Assembly (NCBI GenBank): GCA_947499715.1
Contig: CANMPL010000004.1
Location: 62,001 to 126,000, forward strand
DNA from: an uncultured Paracoccaceae bacterium
GTDB taxonomy: Bacteria; Pseudomonadota; Alphaproteobacteria; Rhodobacterales; Rhodobacteraceae
Length of the DNA stretch: 64,000 nucleotides
Direction of reading: 5' to 3'
In this document: positions 52,429 to 60,119 of the stretch, piece after piece
Position numbering within the stretch: position 1 is the first letter of the stretch
Layout: every line of letters starts with the position of its first letter
Position numbers and translations under genes: made by a program
The notes under the pieces: model-generated
The model's input: the letters and a program-made list of their open reading frames with translations, nothing else
What the model was told of the DNA's origin: nothing
Database searches by the model: none

Positions 52429-52496
52429 AGGCGGAGGGTAGCCTGTGAGAAGCTGCTGTCAAAAGGCGCGGCTGCGCCGCACGAGATGCTTTTGAT

Positions 52497-52517
52497 GAGG
52501 GGGCTGTCTGCCCCCTC
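52497..52517. terminator. Hairpin between the hydrolase and exonuclease genes
   Basis: An 8-bp perfect GC stem, GAGGGGGC / GCCCCCTC, with loop TGTCT. There is no T-tract on the minus-strand side that would match the gene direction, so a terminator role is only suggested. Confidence 0.4.
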
Positions 52518-52523
52518 AAACTC

Positions 52524-52552
52524 CCCCGAGGATATTTTTGGCCAAAAGAAGC
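52524..52552 (+). repeat. GGATATTTTTGGCCAAAAGAAG intergenic element
   Basis: Reads CCGAGGATATTTTTGGCC then AAAAGAAGC, directly before the stop of the minus-strand hydrolase gene. A strong hairpin GAGGGGGC-TGTCT-GCCCCCTC precedes it at 52497-52517. Confidence 0.7.
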
Positions 52553-53488
52553 CTAAGGGTGGGCGTTGAAATGGGCTGCGATGGCGTCCAGAACCGGGAC
52601 CGCGATCTTTGGCCCATCCATCAGCATTTCGTGCTTGCCGCCGGGCACAAGTGTCAGCGTGCCGTTGGGCCACTTGGCCATGCGGGCTTTGATCCGGTCG
52701 GGGTCCACGATGCTTTCGTCGCTGCCCAGAAAGGTCAGGGTGGGCACATCTGGTGATGGTTTGGTCGAAAGCTGCCGGGTTTCCCAAAGCGCCTCGTTCA
52801 CCCAGCGCAGCGAAGGGCCGCCAAGGCCCAGATCGGGATGGGCGCGGACCTGATTTTGCATATAGGCATACATCTCGGGGTCATTTGTCAGCTCATTTTC
52901 GTCAAATGGCGTTTCCCCCAACGTGATGTCGGTGGATTGCCCGGGCACCAGATGACCATCAAGGCCGACCTTGCGGCTAAGCGCGCTGAGACCCCAGATA
53001 AAGCTGCGCAGGCTGAGCGAGCCCTTAATCCCCCACATCGGGGCCGAAAAAACCGCCGCGTTGACAGGCAGGCCTGTCATGGTGGCACGCAACCCAATTC
53101 CACCGCCCATGGAGTGGGCCACAAGGTAATAGGGTTTGGGCAGGTCGGTCGTGCCGACATAGTCCAGAAAGGCCGCCACGTCGTGTTGATAGTCGGTGAA
53201 GGCGCCAACATGGCCGAGGCCGCGATCATCTGCCAAGCGGTCCGACAGGCCCTGACCGCGCCAGTCAATCGCGGCAAGCGCGAAGCCCCGCGCTGCCATC
53301 TCGCGCGCGATACGGCCGTATTTTTCGATGAATTCGCTGCGGCCTGTGAACAGCAGCACCGTTCCCTTTGCGCCCTCCAGTGGCCAATAGCCCGCGCGGA
53401 TGCGCAGCCCGTCTGACGTCGTCAGCCAATGGGCAACGCCGCCTGCCGGCCCATCGGCGACGTCGGTAAAGAACGGTGCCTTTTCCAT
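52553..53488 (-). CDS. Alpha/beta hydrolase, lysophospholipase (PldB) type
   Basis: A 311-residue alpha/beta hydrolase. The nucleophile elbow is AHSMGGG near residue 124; the strand before it (IDWRGQGLSDRLADDRGLGHVGAF) and the late GSDESIVDPDRIK (acid) and GGKHEMLM (His) complete a Ser-Asp-His triad. This layout matches serine aminopeptidase/lysophospholipase L2 proteins that act on monoacyl lipids. Its stop is just after a repeat element; an SCP2 gene begins 4 nt upstream. Confidence 0.84.
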   Translation of the reverse strand: MEKAPFFTDVADGPAGGVAHWLTTSDGLRIRAGYWPLEGAKGTVLLFTGRSEFIEKYGRIAREMAARGFALAAIDWRGQGLSDRLADDRGLGHVGAFTDYQHDVAAFLDYVGTTDLPKPYYLVAHSMGGGIGLRATMTGLPVNAAVFSAPMWGIKGSLSLRSFIWGLSALSRKVGLDGHLVPGQSTDITLGETPFDENELTNDPEMYAYMQNQVRAHPDLGLGGPSLRWVNEALWETRQLSTKPSPDVPTLTFLGSDESIVDPDRIKARMAKWPNGTLTLVPGGKHEMLMDGPKIAVPVLDAIAAHFNAHP

Positions 53489-53491
53489 GGT

Positions 53492-53779
53492 TTAGCTCAG
53501 GATTGCTGCCAGACGCATCGCCGCACCCATGTCGCCGTCAACCGTCAGCTTGCCGGTCATAAAGGCAGATGTGGGGTTCTGTTCGCCGTCCATGATCGCC
53601 TTGAAGGTGTCCGCCGCCGCCGTGAGGGTCACCTCTGCGTCGTCATCACCTGCGCGTGCGCCGTCACTGTCGATGATGATCGTGCCTTCGCCGTCGATGT
53701 TGAATTTCGCGGTGCCATCAAACCCTGAGGTCATCTTTTCGTTCAGGGTGGCTACGGCTTGTGTAATGACGTCGCTCAT
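53492..53779 (-). CDS. SCP2 sterol-transfer-domain protein
   Basis: A 95-residue single-domain SCP2 protein (start at 53779; the track start adds 24 residues). The core VITQAVATLNEKMTSGFDGTAKFNIDGEGTIIIDSDG and the ending FMTGKLTVDGDMGAAMRLAAIL are typical. It binds hydrophobic molecules in a small cavity. With the lysophospholipase-like gene only 3 nt downstream on the same strand, a lipid-handling pair is plausible. Confidence 0.88.
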   Translation of the reverse strand: MSDVITQAVATLNEKMTSGFDGTAKFNIDGEGTIIIDSDGARAGDDDAEVTLTAAADTFKAIMDGEQNPTSAFMTGKLTVDGDMGAAMRLAAILS

Positions 53780-53851
53780 TTCGGTGTCCTTTTCAGTGGA
53801 TTGTGACCTGCGCCTACTGGCGCCCACGGTTTGATACGCTACATTCACCAT

Positions 53852-54403
53852 ATGACAACCCGGACCGCCATCATCAATTTTTCCGTCACGGCACTTTTGA
53901 CGTTTGCGTCAATTGCGCAGGCGCAAAGTGCCGATCTGGATCAGCTTTTTGCCGATCTGGCAGAGGCGAGCCCGGAAGAGGCCGCGCGAATCGAAGGGCA
54001 GATCCACACGCTCTGGAGCAAAAGTGGATCAGCGGCGATGGATTTGCTGTTGCGCCGGGGCGAGGATGCGCTGGAGGCGGGCGATATTGCGGCGGCGCTG
54101 GATCATTTCAGCGCACTGGTGGACCATGATCCGGGTTTTGCCGAAGGCTACAACGGGCGCGCCACGGCCTATTACCTGTCGGGCAAGATGGGCCCCGCGC
54201 TAGAGGATGTGCGCCAGGCCCTGCGGCTGAACCCGCGCCATTTCGGGGCGCTGCGCGGATTTGCGATCATGCTCGAAGAGCTTGGGCAGCCACAAAACGC
54301 ATTGGAGATCTACCGCGAGGTTCTGGCCATTCACCCCCATGCCGAAGGCGTGGGCGATGCCGTTGCGCGGCTCGCGATTGAGCTGGAAGGCCAGTCGCTT
54401 TAA
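53852..54403 (+). CDS. Secreted TPR-repeat protein
   Basis: A 183-residue protein with a signal peptide (MTTRTAIINFSVTALLTFASIAQA, cleavage near residue 25) and two or three tetratricopeptide repeats from about residue 70 (GDIAAALDHFSALVDHDPGFAEGYNGRATAYYLSGKMGPALEDVRQALRLNP, LEELGQPQNALEIYREVLAIHP). The start at 53852 is chosen for the signal; the track start is 7 codons upstream. A periplasmic protein-interaction role is inferred. It is 24 nt before the helicase gene. Confidence 0.76.
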   Translation: MTTRTAIINFSVTALLTFASIAQAQSADLDQLFADLAEASPEEAARIEGQIHTLWSKSGSAAMDLLLRRGEDALEAGDIAAALDHFSALVDHDPGFAEGYNGRATAYYLSGKMGPALEDVRQALRLNPRHFGALRGFAIMLEELGQPQNALEIYREVLAIHPHAEGVGDAVARLAIELEGQSL

Positions 54404-54427
54404 CCGGCGGCCAAATCGGGAATCCCC

Positions 54428-57184
54428 ATGCAACCCAGTCGTATTACGGCCGTCTTAGGCCCGACCAACACCGGCAAGACGCATTACGCGATCGAGCGGA
54501 TGCTGGGCTATCGCACCGGTGTGATTGGGCTGCCGCTGCGGCTTTTGGCGCGCGAGGTTTATGACCGGATTGTTGCGGCCAAAGGGCCGGGCGTTGTCGC
54601 TTTGGTGACCGGCGAAGAACGGATCGTGCCACCGCGCGCGGCTTACTGGGTCTGCACGGTCGAGGCGATGCCGACAGGCATGGGCTGTGACTTTCTGGCG
54701 GTCGACGAAATCCAGCTTTGTGCCGACGCTGAGCGGGGCCATGTCTTTACCGACCGGTTGCTGCATGCCCGTGGCCTGCACGAGACGCTTTTCATGGGCG
54801 CTGACACGATGCGCGACGCGATTGCGGCGATGGTGCCCGGCGTTGAATTCCTGCACCGGGATCGGTTCAGCACGCTGACCTACACAGGCTCCAAAAAGCT
54901 TAGCCGGATGCCGTCCCGTGCGGCCATCGTCGGGTTCTCTGTCGAAAACGTCTATGCGATGGCCGAACTGCTGCGCCGCCAAAAGGGTGGGGCGGCGGTG
55001 GTGATGGGCGCGCTGTCCCCCCGCACGCGCAACGCGCAGGTCGAAATGTATCAAAACGGCGACGTCGATTACCTTGTTGCCACCGATGCCATTGGCATGG
55101 GGCTGAATCTGGACGTCAAACATGTGGCGTTTTCGGCGTTGACCAAATTTGATGGCCTGCGGATGCGGCACCTGTTCCCGGAAGAGCTTGGCCAGATTGC
55201 AGGCCGTGCGGGGCGCTATATGGAACCGGGCACCTTTGGTGTCACTGGCGAAGCCCCGACGCTTGATGACGGGGTGGCGCAGGCGATTGTCGACCACAAG
55301 TTTCGCCCCGTGCAAAAATTGCAATGGCGCAGCGCGGATCTGCAGTTCGGCTCGCCCAAGCGGTTGATCCAGACGCTTGAAGCGCGCACCGATGACCCCT
55401 GGCTGACGCGCGTGCGCGAAAGCGACGATCTGGCCGCACTCAAAGCGCTGGCGGCGGATGAGCTGGTGGCCGCCCGCGCCAAGGACGGCCCATCGGTGCG
55501 TTTGCTCTGGGATGTCTGCCGCATCCCCGATTTTCGCGGCATCAGCCGGGGCGAACATGCGGGTCTTTTGACGCGGATCTATACCGACCTGCACCAATCC
55601 GGTCAGGTCGATGAAAACTGGTTCGCGCTCCAGGTCGCGCGGATCGACCGCACCGATGGCGACATTGATACGCTGTCCAAACGCTTGGCATATATCCGCA
55701 CATGGACCTATGTGGCGCAGCGCAAAGGCTGGTTGCGTGACGAAATGCATTGGCGCGATGCGACGCGCGCTGTAGAAGACCGTTTATCAGACGCGCTGCA
55801 TGGCGCGCTCACGCAAAGATTTGTGGACCGGCGGACATCAGTTCTGCTTCGCCGGCTCAAGCAGAAGGAGAGCCTTGTGGCCGAGGTGAACGACAAAGGC
55901 GAAGTGACCGTCGAGGGTGAATTCGTAGGCAAGCTGGAAGGCTTCCGTTTCCGCATGGATAAGGCGGGCAGCCCTGATGAAGCCAAGACGCTGCGGCAGG
56001 CGTCCACGGCGGCATTGGTGCCGCATTGGCATCTGATGGCGGATCGGTTCTACAACGCGCCTGACCCCGAGATGGACTTTACCGAACAGGGTGGGTTGAT
56101 GTGGGGCGATGCGGCCGTGGGCAAACTGTCTGCCGGCGCTGATCCGCTCAAGCCAGAGGTTGTCGCCTTCGTCGATGATGAAGCAGGGCCCGACGTGGCC
56201 GCCAAGGTCCAGCGCCGCTTGCAGCACTTTATCGAACGCAAGATTGCTGCCGGGTTTGAACCGCTGCTGGCGCTCAAGAATGACGAGGCACTGACCGGTG
56301 CGGCCAAAGGCTTTGCCTTTCGGTTGGCCGAAGGCTTTGGCGTTGTGCCGCGCGGCGAGGTGGCTGATGAGGTGAAAGCGCTTGATCAGGACGCCCGTGG
56401 CGCGCTGCGCAAGCATGGCGTGCGCTTTGGTCAGTTCACGATCTTCATGCCGCTCTTGCTGAAACCTGCGCCAACCCGGTTGCGGCTGGTACTGTGGTCG
56501 CTGTTCAAGGGCCTAGCCGAGTTTCCCGAAAGCCCGCCACCCGGTCTGGTGACCGTGCCTGCGGCAAAGGACGTGCCACCGGGCTATTATGCGATGGCTG
56601 GATACCGCGCCGCCGGCGAACGCGCGATCCGCATTGATATGCTCGAACGTCTGGCCGATATGCTGCGCGACAAGGATTCGCGCGGCGGATTTGAAGCCAA
56701 CGCCGATATGCTCTCGATCACGGGCATGACGCTGGACCAATTTGCCGATCTGATGGGCGGTCTGGGCTATAAGGCCGACAAGGGCGAACGTGAAAAGGTC
56801 AAACCCGTGGCCGTTGATGCAGTGGCCGAAACGCCTGTCGCCGAAGCGGAAACACCCGCCGAAATCCCGGCAGAGACCCCGGCAGAGGTGGTTGCCCCAA
56901 CCGATGAGACCCCGGTCGAAACAACCCTGGAAGCCCCCGATACCGGCCCCGAGATGGAGGTCTTCTATACCTTCACGTGGGGTGGTCGCGCGCAGCGGCA
57001 GGGCGGACGCCCGCAGGGGCAAAACCGTGGCGGTGACAAACCGCGCGGCAAAGGCAAGCCAAAGGGCAAAGGCGGGCCACGCGGGGATAAGCCGCAAAAG
57101 TTCACCTCCAAGCCGAAGGCCGAAAAGAAAATCGACCCTGACAATCCCTTTGCGGCGGCTCTGTCGGGTTTCAAAACCGATTGA
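54428..57184 (+). CDS. Suv3-like SF2 RNA/DNA helicase
   Basis: A 918-residue helicase of the SUV3 type, whose mitochondrial relative works with RNA-decay machinery. It has Walker A GPTNTGKT (residues 11-18), a DEIQ box (93-96) and helicase motif VI-like QIAGRAGRYMEPGT near residue 255. The C-terminal 120 residues are an unusual tail: an acidic Pro/Thr/Glu-rich run followed by Gly/Lys/Arg-rich repeats (GGRPQGQNRGGDKPRGKGKPKGKG) suggestive of RNA binding. The stop overlaps the S4-protein start. Confidence 0.85.
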   Translation: MQPSRITAVLGPTNTGKTHYAIERMLGYRTGVIGLPLRLLAREVYDRIVAAKGPGVVALVTGEERIVPPRAAYWVCTVEAMPTGMGCDFLAVDEIQLCADAERGHVFTDRLLHARGLHETLFMGADTMRDAIAAMVPGVEFLHRDRFSTLTYTGSKKLSRMPSRAAIVGFSVENVYAMAELLRRQKGGAAVVMGALSPRTRNAQVEMYQNGDVDYLVATDAIGMGLNLDVKHVAFSALTKFDGLRMRHLFPEELGQIAGRAGRYMEPGTFGVTGEAPTLDDGVAQAIVDHKFRPVQKLQWRSADLQFGSPKRLIQTLEARTDDPWLTRVRESDDLAALKALAADELVAARAKDGPSVRLLWDVCRIPDFRGISRGEHAGLLTRIYTDLHQSGQVDENWFALQVARIDRTDGDIDTLSKRLAYIRTWTYVAQRKGWLRDEMHWRDATRAVEDRLSDALHGALTQRFVDRRTSVLLRRLKQKESLVAEVNDKGEVTVEGEFVGKLEGFRFRMDKAGSPDEAKTLRQASTAALVPHWHLMADRFYNAPDPEMDFTEQGGLMWGDAAVGKLSAGADPLKPEVVAFVDDEAGPDVAAKVQRRLQHFIERKIAAGFEPLLALKNDEALTGAAKGFAFRLAEGFGVVPRGEVADEVKALDQDARGALRKHGVRFGQFTIFMPLLLKPAPTRLRLVLWSLFKGLAEFPESPPPGLVTVPAAKDVPPGYYAMAGYRAAGERAIRIDMLERLADMLRDKDSRGGFEANADMLSITGMTLDQFADLMGGLGYKADKGEREKVKPVAVDAVAETPVAEAETPAEIPAETPAEVVAPTDETPVETTLEAPDTGPEMEVFYTFTWGGRAQRQGGRPQGQNRGGDKPRGKGKPKGKGGPRGDKPQKFTSKPKAEKKIDPDNPFAAALSGFKTD

Positions 57185-57564
57185 GCGAGACCCCGACAAT
57201 CCGGCTGGACAAATGGCTGTGGCAGGCGCGGTTTTTCAAATCGCGCTCCATTGCCGCCGGGGTGGTTAGCGCGGGCAAAGTGCGGGTTGATGGCACCCCG
57301 GTCAGCAAACCGGCGCGCGCCGTCGGTCCCGGTATGGTTTTGACCTTTGCCCAGCAACAGGACGTGCGGGTGGTGCGAATCCTTGCCTGCGGTATCCGCC
57401 GTGGACCCGCGCCCGAGGCGCAGGCGCTTTACGAGGACATGTCGCCGGAAAAGGTCAAACGTCCTTCAAATCCGCGATTTGAAGGGAAAGGTCGCCCGAC
57501 CAAGAAGGACCGGCGCGACATGGCGTCCCGAACCGGCGGTGACGGTTCGTTCGGGCTTGAATGA
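57181..57564 (+). CDS. S4-domain RNA-binding protein (Hsp15-like)
   Basis: A 127-residue protein with an S4 domain at residues 8-60 (RLDKWLWQARFFKSRSIAAGVVSAGKVRVDG), like heat-shock protein 15, which rescues stalled 50S subunits. It starts with TTG at 57181, overlapping the helicase stop by 4 nt. The C-terminal tail is basic (GRPTKKDRRDMASRT). Coupled expression with the helicase suggests a shared RNA-metabolism role. Confidence 0.82.
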   Translation: MSETPTIRLDKWLWQARFFKSRSIAAGVVSAGKVRVDGTPVSKPARAVGPGMVLTFAQQQDVRVVRILACGIRRGPAPEAQALYEDMSPEKVKRPSNPRFEGKGRPTKKDRRDMASRTGGDGSFGLE

Positions 57565-57612
57565 CCGCAAGGTCTGGCCTAGCAAGGCGCGGATCAGATT
57601 ACGGATGACACC

Positions 57613-57948
57613 ATGACCTACATCGTCAACGACAGTTGCATTGCCTGCAAATACACAGACTGCGTCGAAGTCTGTCCTGTGGACTGCTTTTACGAAGGCG
57701 AAAACATGCTGGTGATCCACCCCGATGAATGCATCGACTGCGGTGTCTGCGAACCCGAATGCCCCGCCGATGCGATCCGCCCGGACACAGAGCCGGACAT
57801 GGAAAAATGGGTCGAGTTTAACCGCAAGTATTCCGAGATGTGGCCCGTCATCATCACCAAGAAAGACCCACTGCCCACAGCCGAGGAAATGGACGGAAAA
57901 GAAGGCAAGATGGAGCTCTTTTCCGAAGCCGCAGGCGAGGGCGGTTGA
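57613..57948 (+). CDS. fdxA: 7Fe-type ferredoxin FdxA
   Basis: A 111-residue ferredoxin with nine cysteines: Cys9, 12, 17, 21, 25 in the first part and Cys40, 43, 46, 50 in the second. The second set is a classic CxxCxxCxxxCP 4Fe-4S binder. The first set with the extra cysteine fits the 3Fe-4S plus 4Fe-4S arrangement of Azotobacter-like FdI proteins. Electron partner is unknown. It sits between the S4 gene and carD, a conserved alphaproteobacterial order, and has a terminator. Confidence 0.92.
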   Translation: MTYIVNDSCIACKYTDCVEVCPVDCFYEGENMLVIHPDECIDCGVCEPECPADAIRPDTEPDMEKWVEFNRKYSEMWPVIITKKDPLPTAEEMDGKEGKMELFSEAAGEGG

Positions 57949-57963
57949 TTCGCCGCTTCATTG

Positions 57964-57993
57964 GCCTTAAGTATTTGACATAAGGCAGTTTTT
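57964..57993 (+). terminator. Rho-independent terminator after fdxA
   Basis: GCCTTA pairs with TAAGGC (6 bp) around an 11-nt loop, followed by AG and a five-T tract, 16 nt after the fdxA stop. Confidence 0.65.
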
Positions 57994-58157
57994 GCGTGCT
58001 GCGCTGCGGCGCTGGCAGCAGACGCGTTTTTGTGATATACTTGAACTAATGATGCCGAAGACCTGACCAAGACAGGACACGATATGCAGCTGACGGAGGC
58101 TTTGGCCCCCGCCGGTTTTTTTGTCGTCTCAGGACCGGTCAGCCAGAAAGGATTGCC

Positions 58158-58667
58158 ATGAGCAAGTCGAAGAAAAAAGAGTTTCAACCCAATGACTTCG
58201 TGGTCTATCCCGCGCATGGCGTTGGCAAGATCGTGAATGTTGAGACGCAGGAAGTTGCAGGCTTTGAACTGGAGCTGTTTGTAATTGCCTTTGAAAAAGA
58301 CAAGATGACCCTGCGGGTGCCGACCCACAAGGCCACAGACGTGGGCATGCGTGCGCTGTCGACGCCGGATGTTGTCAGCCATGCGATGAAAACCCTGCGT
58401 GGTAAGGCCAAGGTGAAAAAAGCCATGTGGTCGCGCCGGGCGCAGGAATATGAGCAAAAGATCAACTCTGGCGACTTGATCGCGATTGCCGAAGTCGTGC
58501 GTGACCTGCATCGGCAGGACGATCAGCGCGAGCAAAGCTATTCCGAGCGTCAGCTTTACGAAGCCGCGCTTGAGCGGTTGACTCGCGAAATCGCGGCTGT
58601 GGCGGGCAATGACGAAGTGGCCGCCGCGGAAGAGATTGACAGCGTATTGGTCTCTCGCGCGGCCTAG
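58158..58667 (+). CDS. carD: CarD-family transcription regulator
   Basis: A 169-residue CarD/CdnL protein that binds the RNA polymerase beta subunit and stabilises open complexes at promoters such as rRNA genes. The N-terminal Tudor-like RNAP-interaction domain (FQPNDFVVYPAHGVGKIVNVETQEVAGFELELFVIAF) and helical C-terminal DNA-binding half (WSRRAQEYEQKINSGDLIAIAEVVRDL) are clear. AAAGGA lies upstream of the ATG. A -10-like TATACT is visible at about 58036. It ends next to a perfect palindrome. Confidence 0.94.
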   Translation: MSKSKKKEFQPNDFVVYPAHGVGKIVNVETQEVAGFELELFVIAFEKDKMTLRVPTHKATDVGMRALSTPDVVSHAMKTLRGKAKVKKAMWSRRAQEYEQKINSGDLIAIAEVVRDLHRQDDQREQSYSERQLYEAALERLTREIAAVAGNDEVAAAEEIDSVLVSRAA

Positions 58668-58674
58668 GGCGCTG

Positions 58675-58695
58675 CGATTTTTCGACGAAAAATCG
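58675..58695. repeat. 21-bp perfect palindrome after carD
   Basis: CGATTTTTCG-A-CGAAAAATCG, identical to the copy after soxG at 16086, 7 nt past the carD stop. Confidence 0.75.
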
Positions 58696-58753
58696 AACCA
58701 GATTGAAAGCGGGTCGCAGGAAACTGCGGCCCGTTTGATGTTGATCTGCCGGA

Positions 58754-58787
58754 GCCTCCGGCGGGGATATTTTTAGCCAGAAGAAAC
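58754..58787 (+). repeat. GGATATTTTTGGCCAAAAGAAG intergenic element, variant
   Basis: Reads GCCTCCGGCGGGGATATT then TTTAGCCAGAAGAAAC, with GGCC changed to AGCC. It lies between convergent carD and purD, in carD orientation, and starts in a GCCGGAG-C-CTCCGGC hairpin. Confidence 0.7.
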
Positions 58788-60050
58788 GGGCAGGGCGCGC
58801 CAGCCGATATCGCGACGGCAAAACCCTTGTGGCCAGTCAATCTGGTCGACCTGCGCATAGGCCCTGGCATGGGCCTGCGCCAGCGTATCGCCGCGGCCCG
58901 TGGCTGCCAGTACGCGGCCACCGGTTGCGATGATCGCCTGCGCATCTGTGCTGGTGCCTGCGTGAAAGGTCATATGGTGGCTGTCATCGGGCAGATTGTT
59001 CAATCCGCTGATAACGCTCCCTTTTTCGTAGCTGCCGGGGTAGCCATTGGCCGCCAGCACCACCGTCAGCGCATGATCGTCTGCCCAATTGACCTGCATC
59101 TCTGACAGGCGCTTTTCGGCGCAGGCTTGCAGCAGGTCCAAAACCTGACCGCCGAGCCGCATCATCAGGCATTGGCATTCGGGGTCGCCAAAACGGACGT
59201 TGTATTCGACAAGCCGAGGCTGGCCGTCTTCAATCATCAGCCCCACAAACAGCACGCCCTCAAACGGCGTGCCGCGCGCGGCCATTGCGGCCATCGTCGG
59301 GCGCACGATCTGCTCCATCGTCTTGGTGATCACCGCCTCTGTCATGATCGGGGCGGGGGAATAGGCCCCCATGCCGCCGGTGTTGGGGCCGGTGTCGCCT
59401 TCGCCCACGCGCTTGTGGTCCTGGGCGGTGCCAATGGGCAGCAAGGTCTCTCCATCGGACAGCACAAAGAATGACGCTTCTTCGCCGGTCATGAATTCTT
59501 CGATCACCACCTCTGCGCCGGCGTCGCCAAAGCTGCCGTCAAACATGTCTTCGATGGCGGCCAATGCCTCGGCCTCGGTCATGGCCACGACCACGCCTTT
59601 GCCTGCGGCCAGGCCATCGGCCTTGATGACAATGGGCGCGCCCTGGGTTTTGACGTAGTCGCTTGCGTCATCGGCATGGGTAAAATGGGCATAGGCCGCT
59701 GTCGGCGCACTGGCCGCATCGCAGATTGCTTTTGTGAAAGATTTCGACGCCTCAAGCTGTGCAGCAGCCGCCGAAGGTCCGAAAACGGAAAGCCCTGCGT
59801 CGCGCAACACATCCGCAACGCCCGCCGCAAGCGGCGCTTCCGGCCCGATGATGACAAAATCAACAGCGTTTTCTTCGGCAAATGTCGCCACCGCCTGCCC
59901 ATCCAGAATGTCGATCTGCGCGCATTCGGCGATTTCCGCGATCCCTGCATTGCCGGGTGCGACAATCAGGCGGTCGCATTTCGGATTCTGTTTGACGGCC
60001 CAGGCCAGACTATGTTCGCGCCCGCCACTCCCCAAGATCAAGATATTCAT
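58773..60050 (-). CDS. purD: Phosphoribosylamine-glycine ligase
   Basis: PurD makes glycinamide ribonucleotide in purine synthesis. The 425-residue protein has the usual length and the ATP-grasp pattern: N-terminal NILILGSGGREHSLAWAV, central KADGLAAGKGVVVA near residue 147, GEGDTGPNTGGMGAYSPAP near residue 215 and YNVRFGDPECQ near residue 280. The start at 60050 follows the gene's conserved beginning MNILILG. It is divergent from xseA, 69 nt apart. Its last residues overlap a repeat element. Confidence 0.95.
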   Translation of the reverse strand: MNILILGSGGREHSLAWAVKQNPKCDRLIVAPGNAGIAEIAECAQIDILDGQAVATFAEENAVDFVIIGPEAPLAAGVADVLRDAGLSVFGPSAAAAQLEASKSFTKAICDAASAPTAAYAHFTHADDASDYVKTQGAPIVIKADGLAAGKGVVVAMTEAEALAAIEDMFDGSFGDAGAEVVIEEFMTGEEASFFVLSDGETLLPIGTAQDHKRVGEGDTGPNTGGMGAYSPAPIMTEAVITKTMEQIVRPTMAAMAARGTPFEGVLFVGLMIEDGQPRLVEYNVRFGDPECQCLMMRLGGQVLDLLQACAEKRLSEMQVNWADDHALTVVLAANGYPGSYEKGSVISGLNNLPDDSHHMTFHAGTSTDAQAIIATGGRVLAATGRGDTLAQAHARAYAQVDQIDWPQGFCRRDIGWRALPVSSG

Positions 60051-60119
60051 GAATGCCCCCGCTTGGCCTTTGTTGGTCGCCGTTCTAGGGTCGCACCACG
60101 CAGATCACAAGGGCAGGCC

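Noticed and set aside
59676-60119. N-terminal extension of xseA in the ORF track
   Set aside because: Antisense to purD; XseA homology starts at MDLFEDD.
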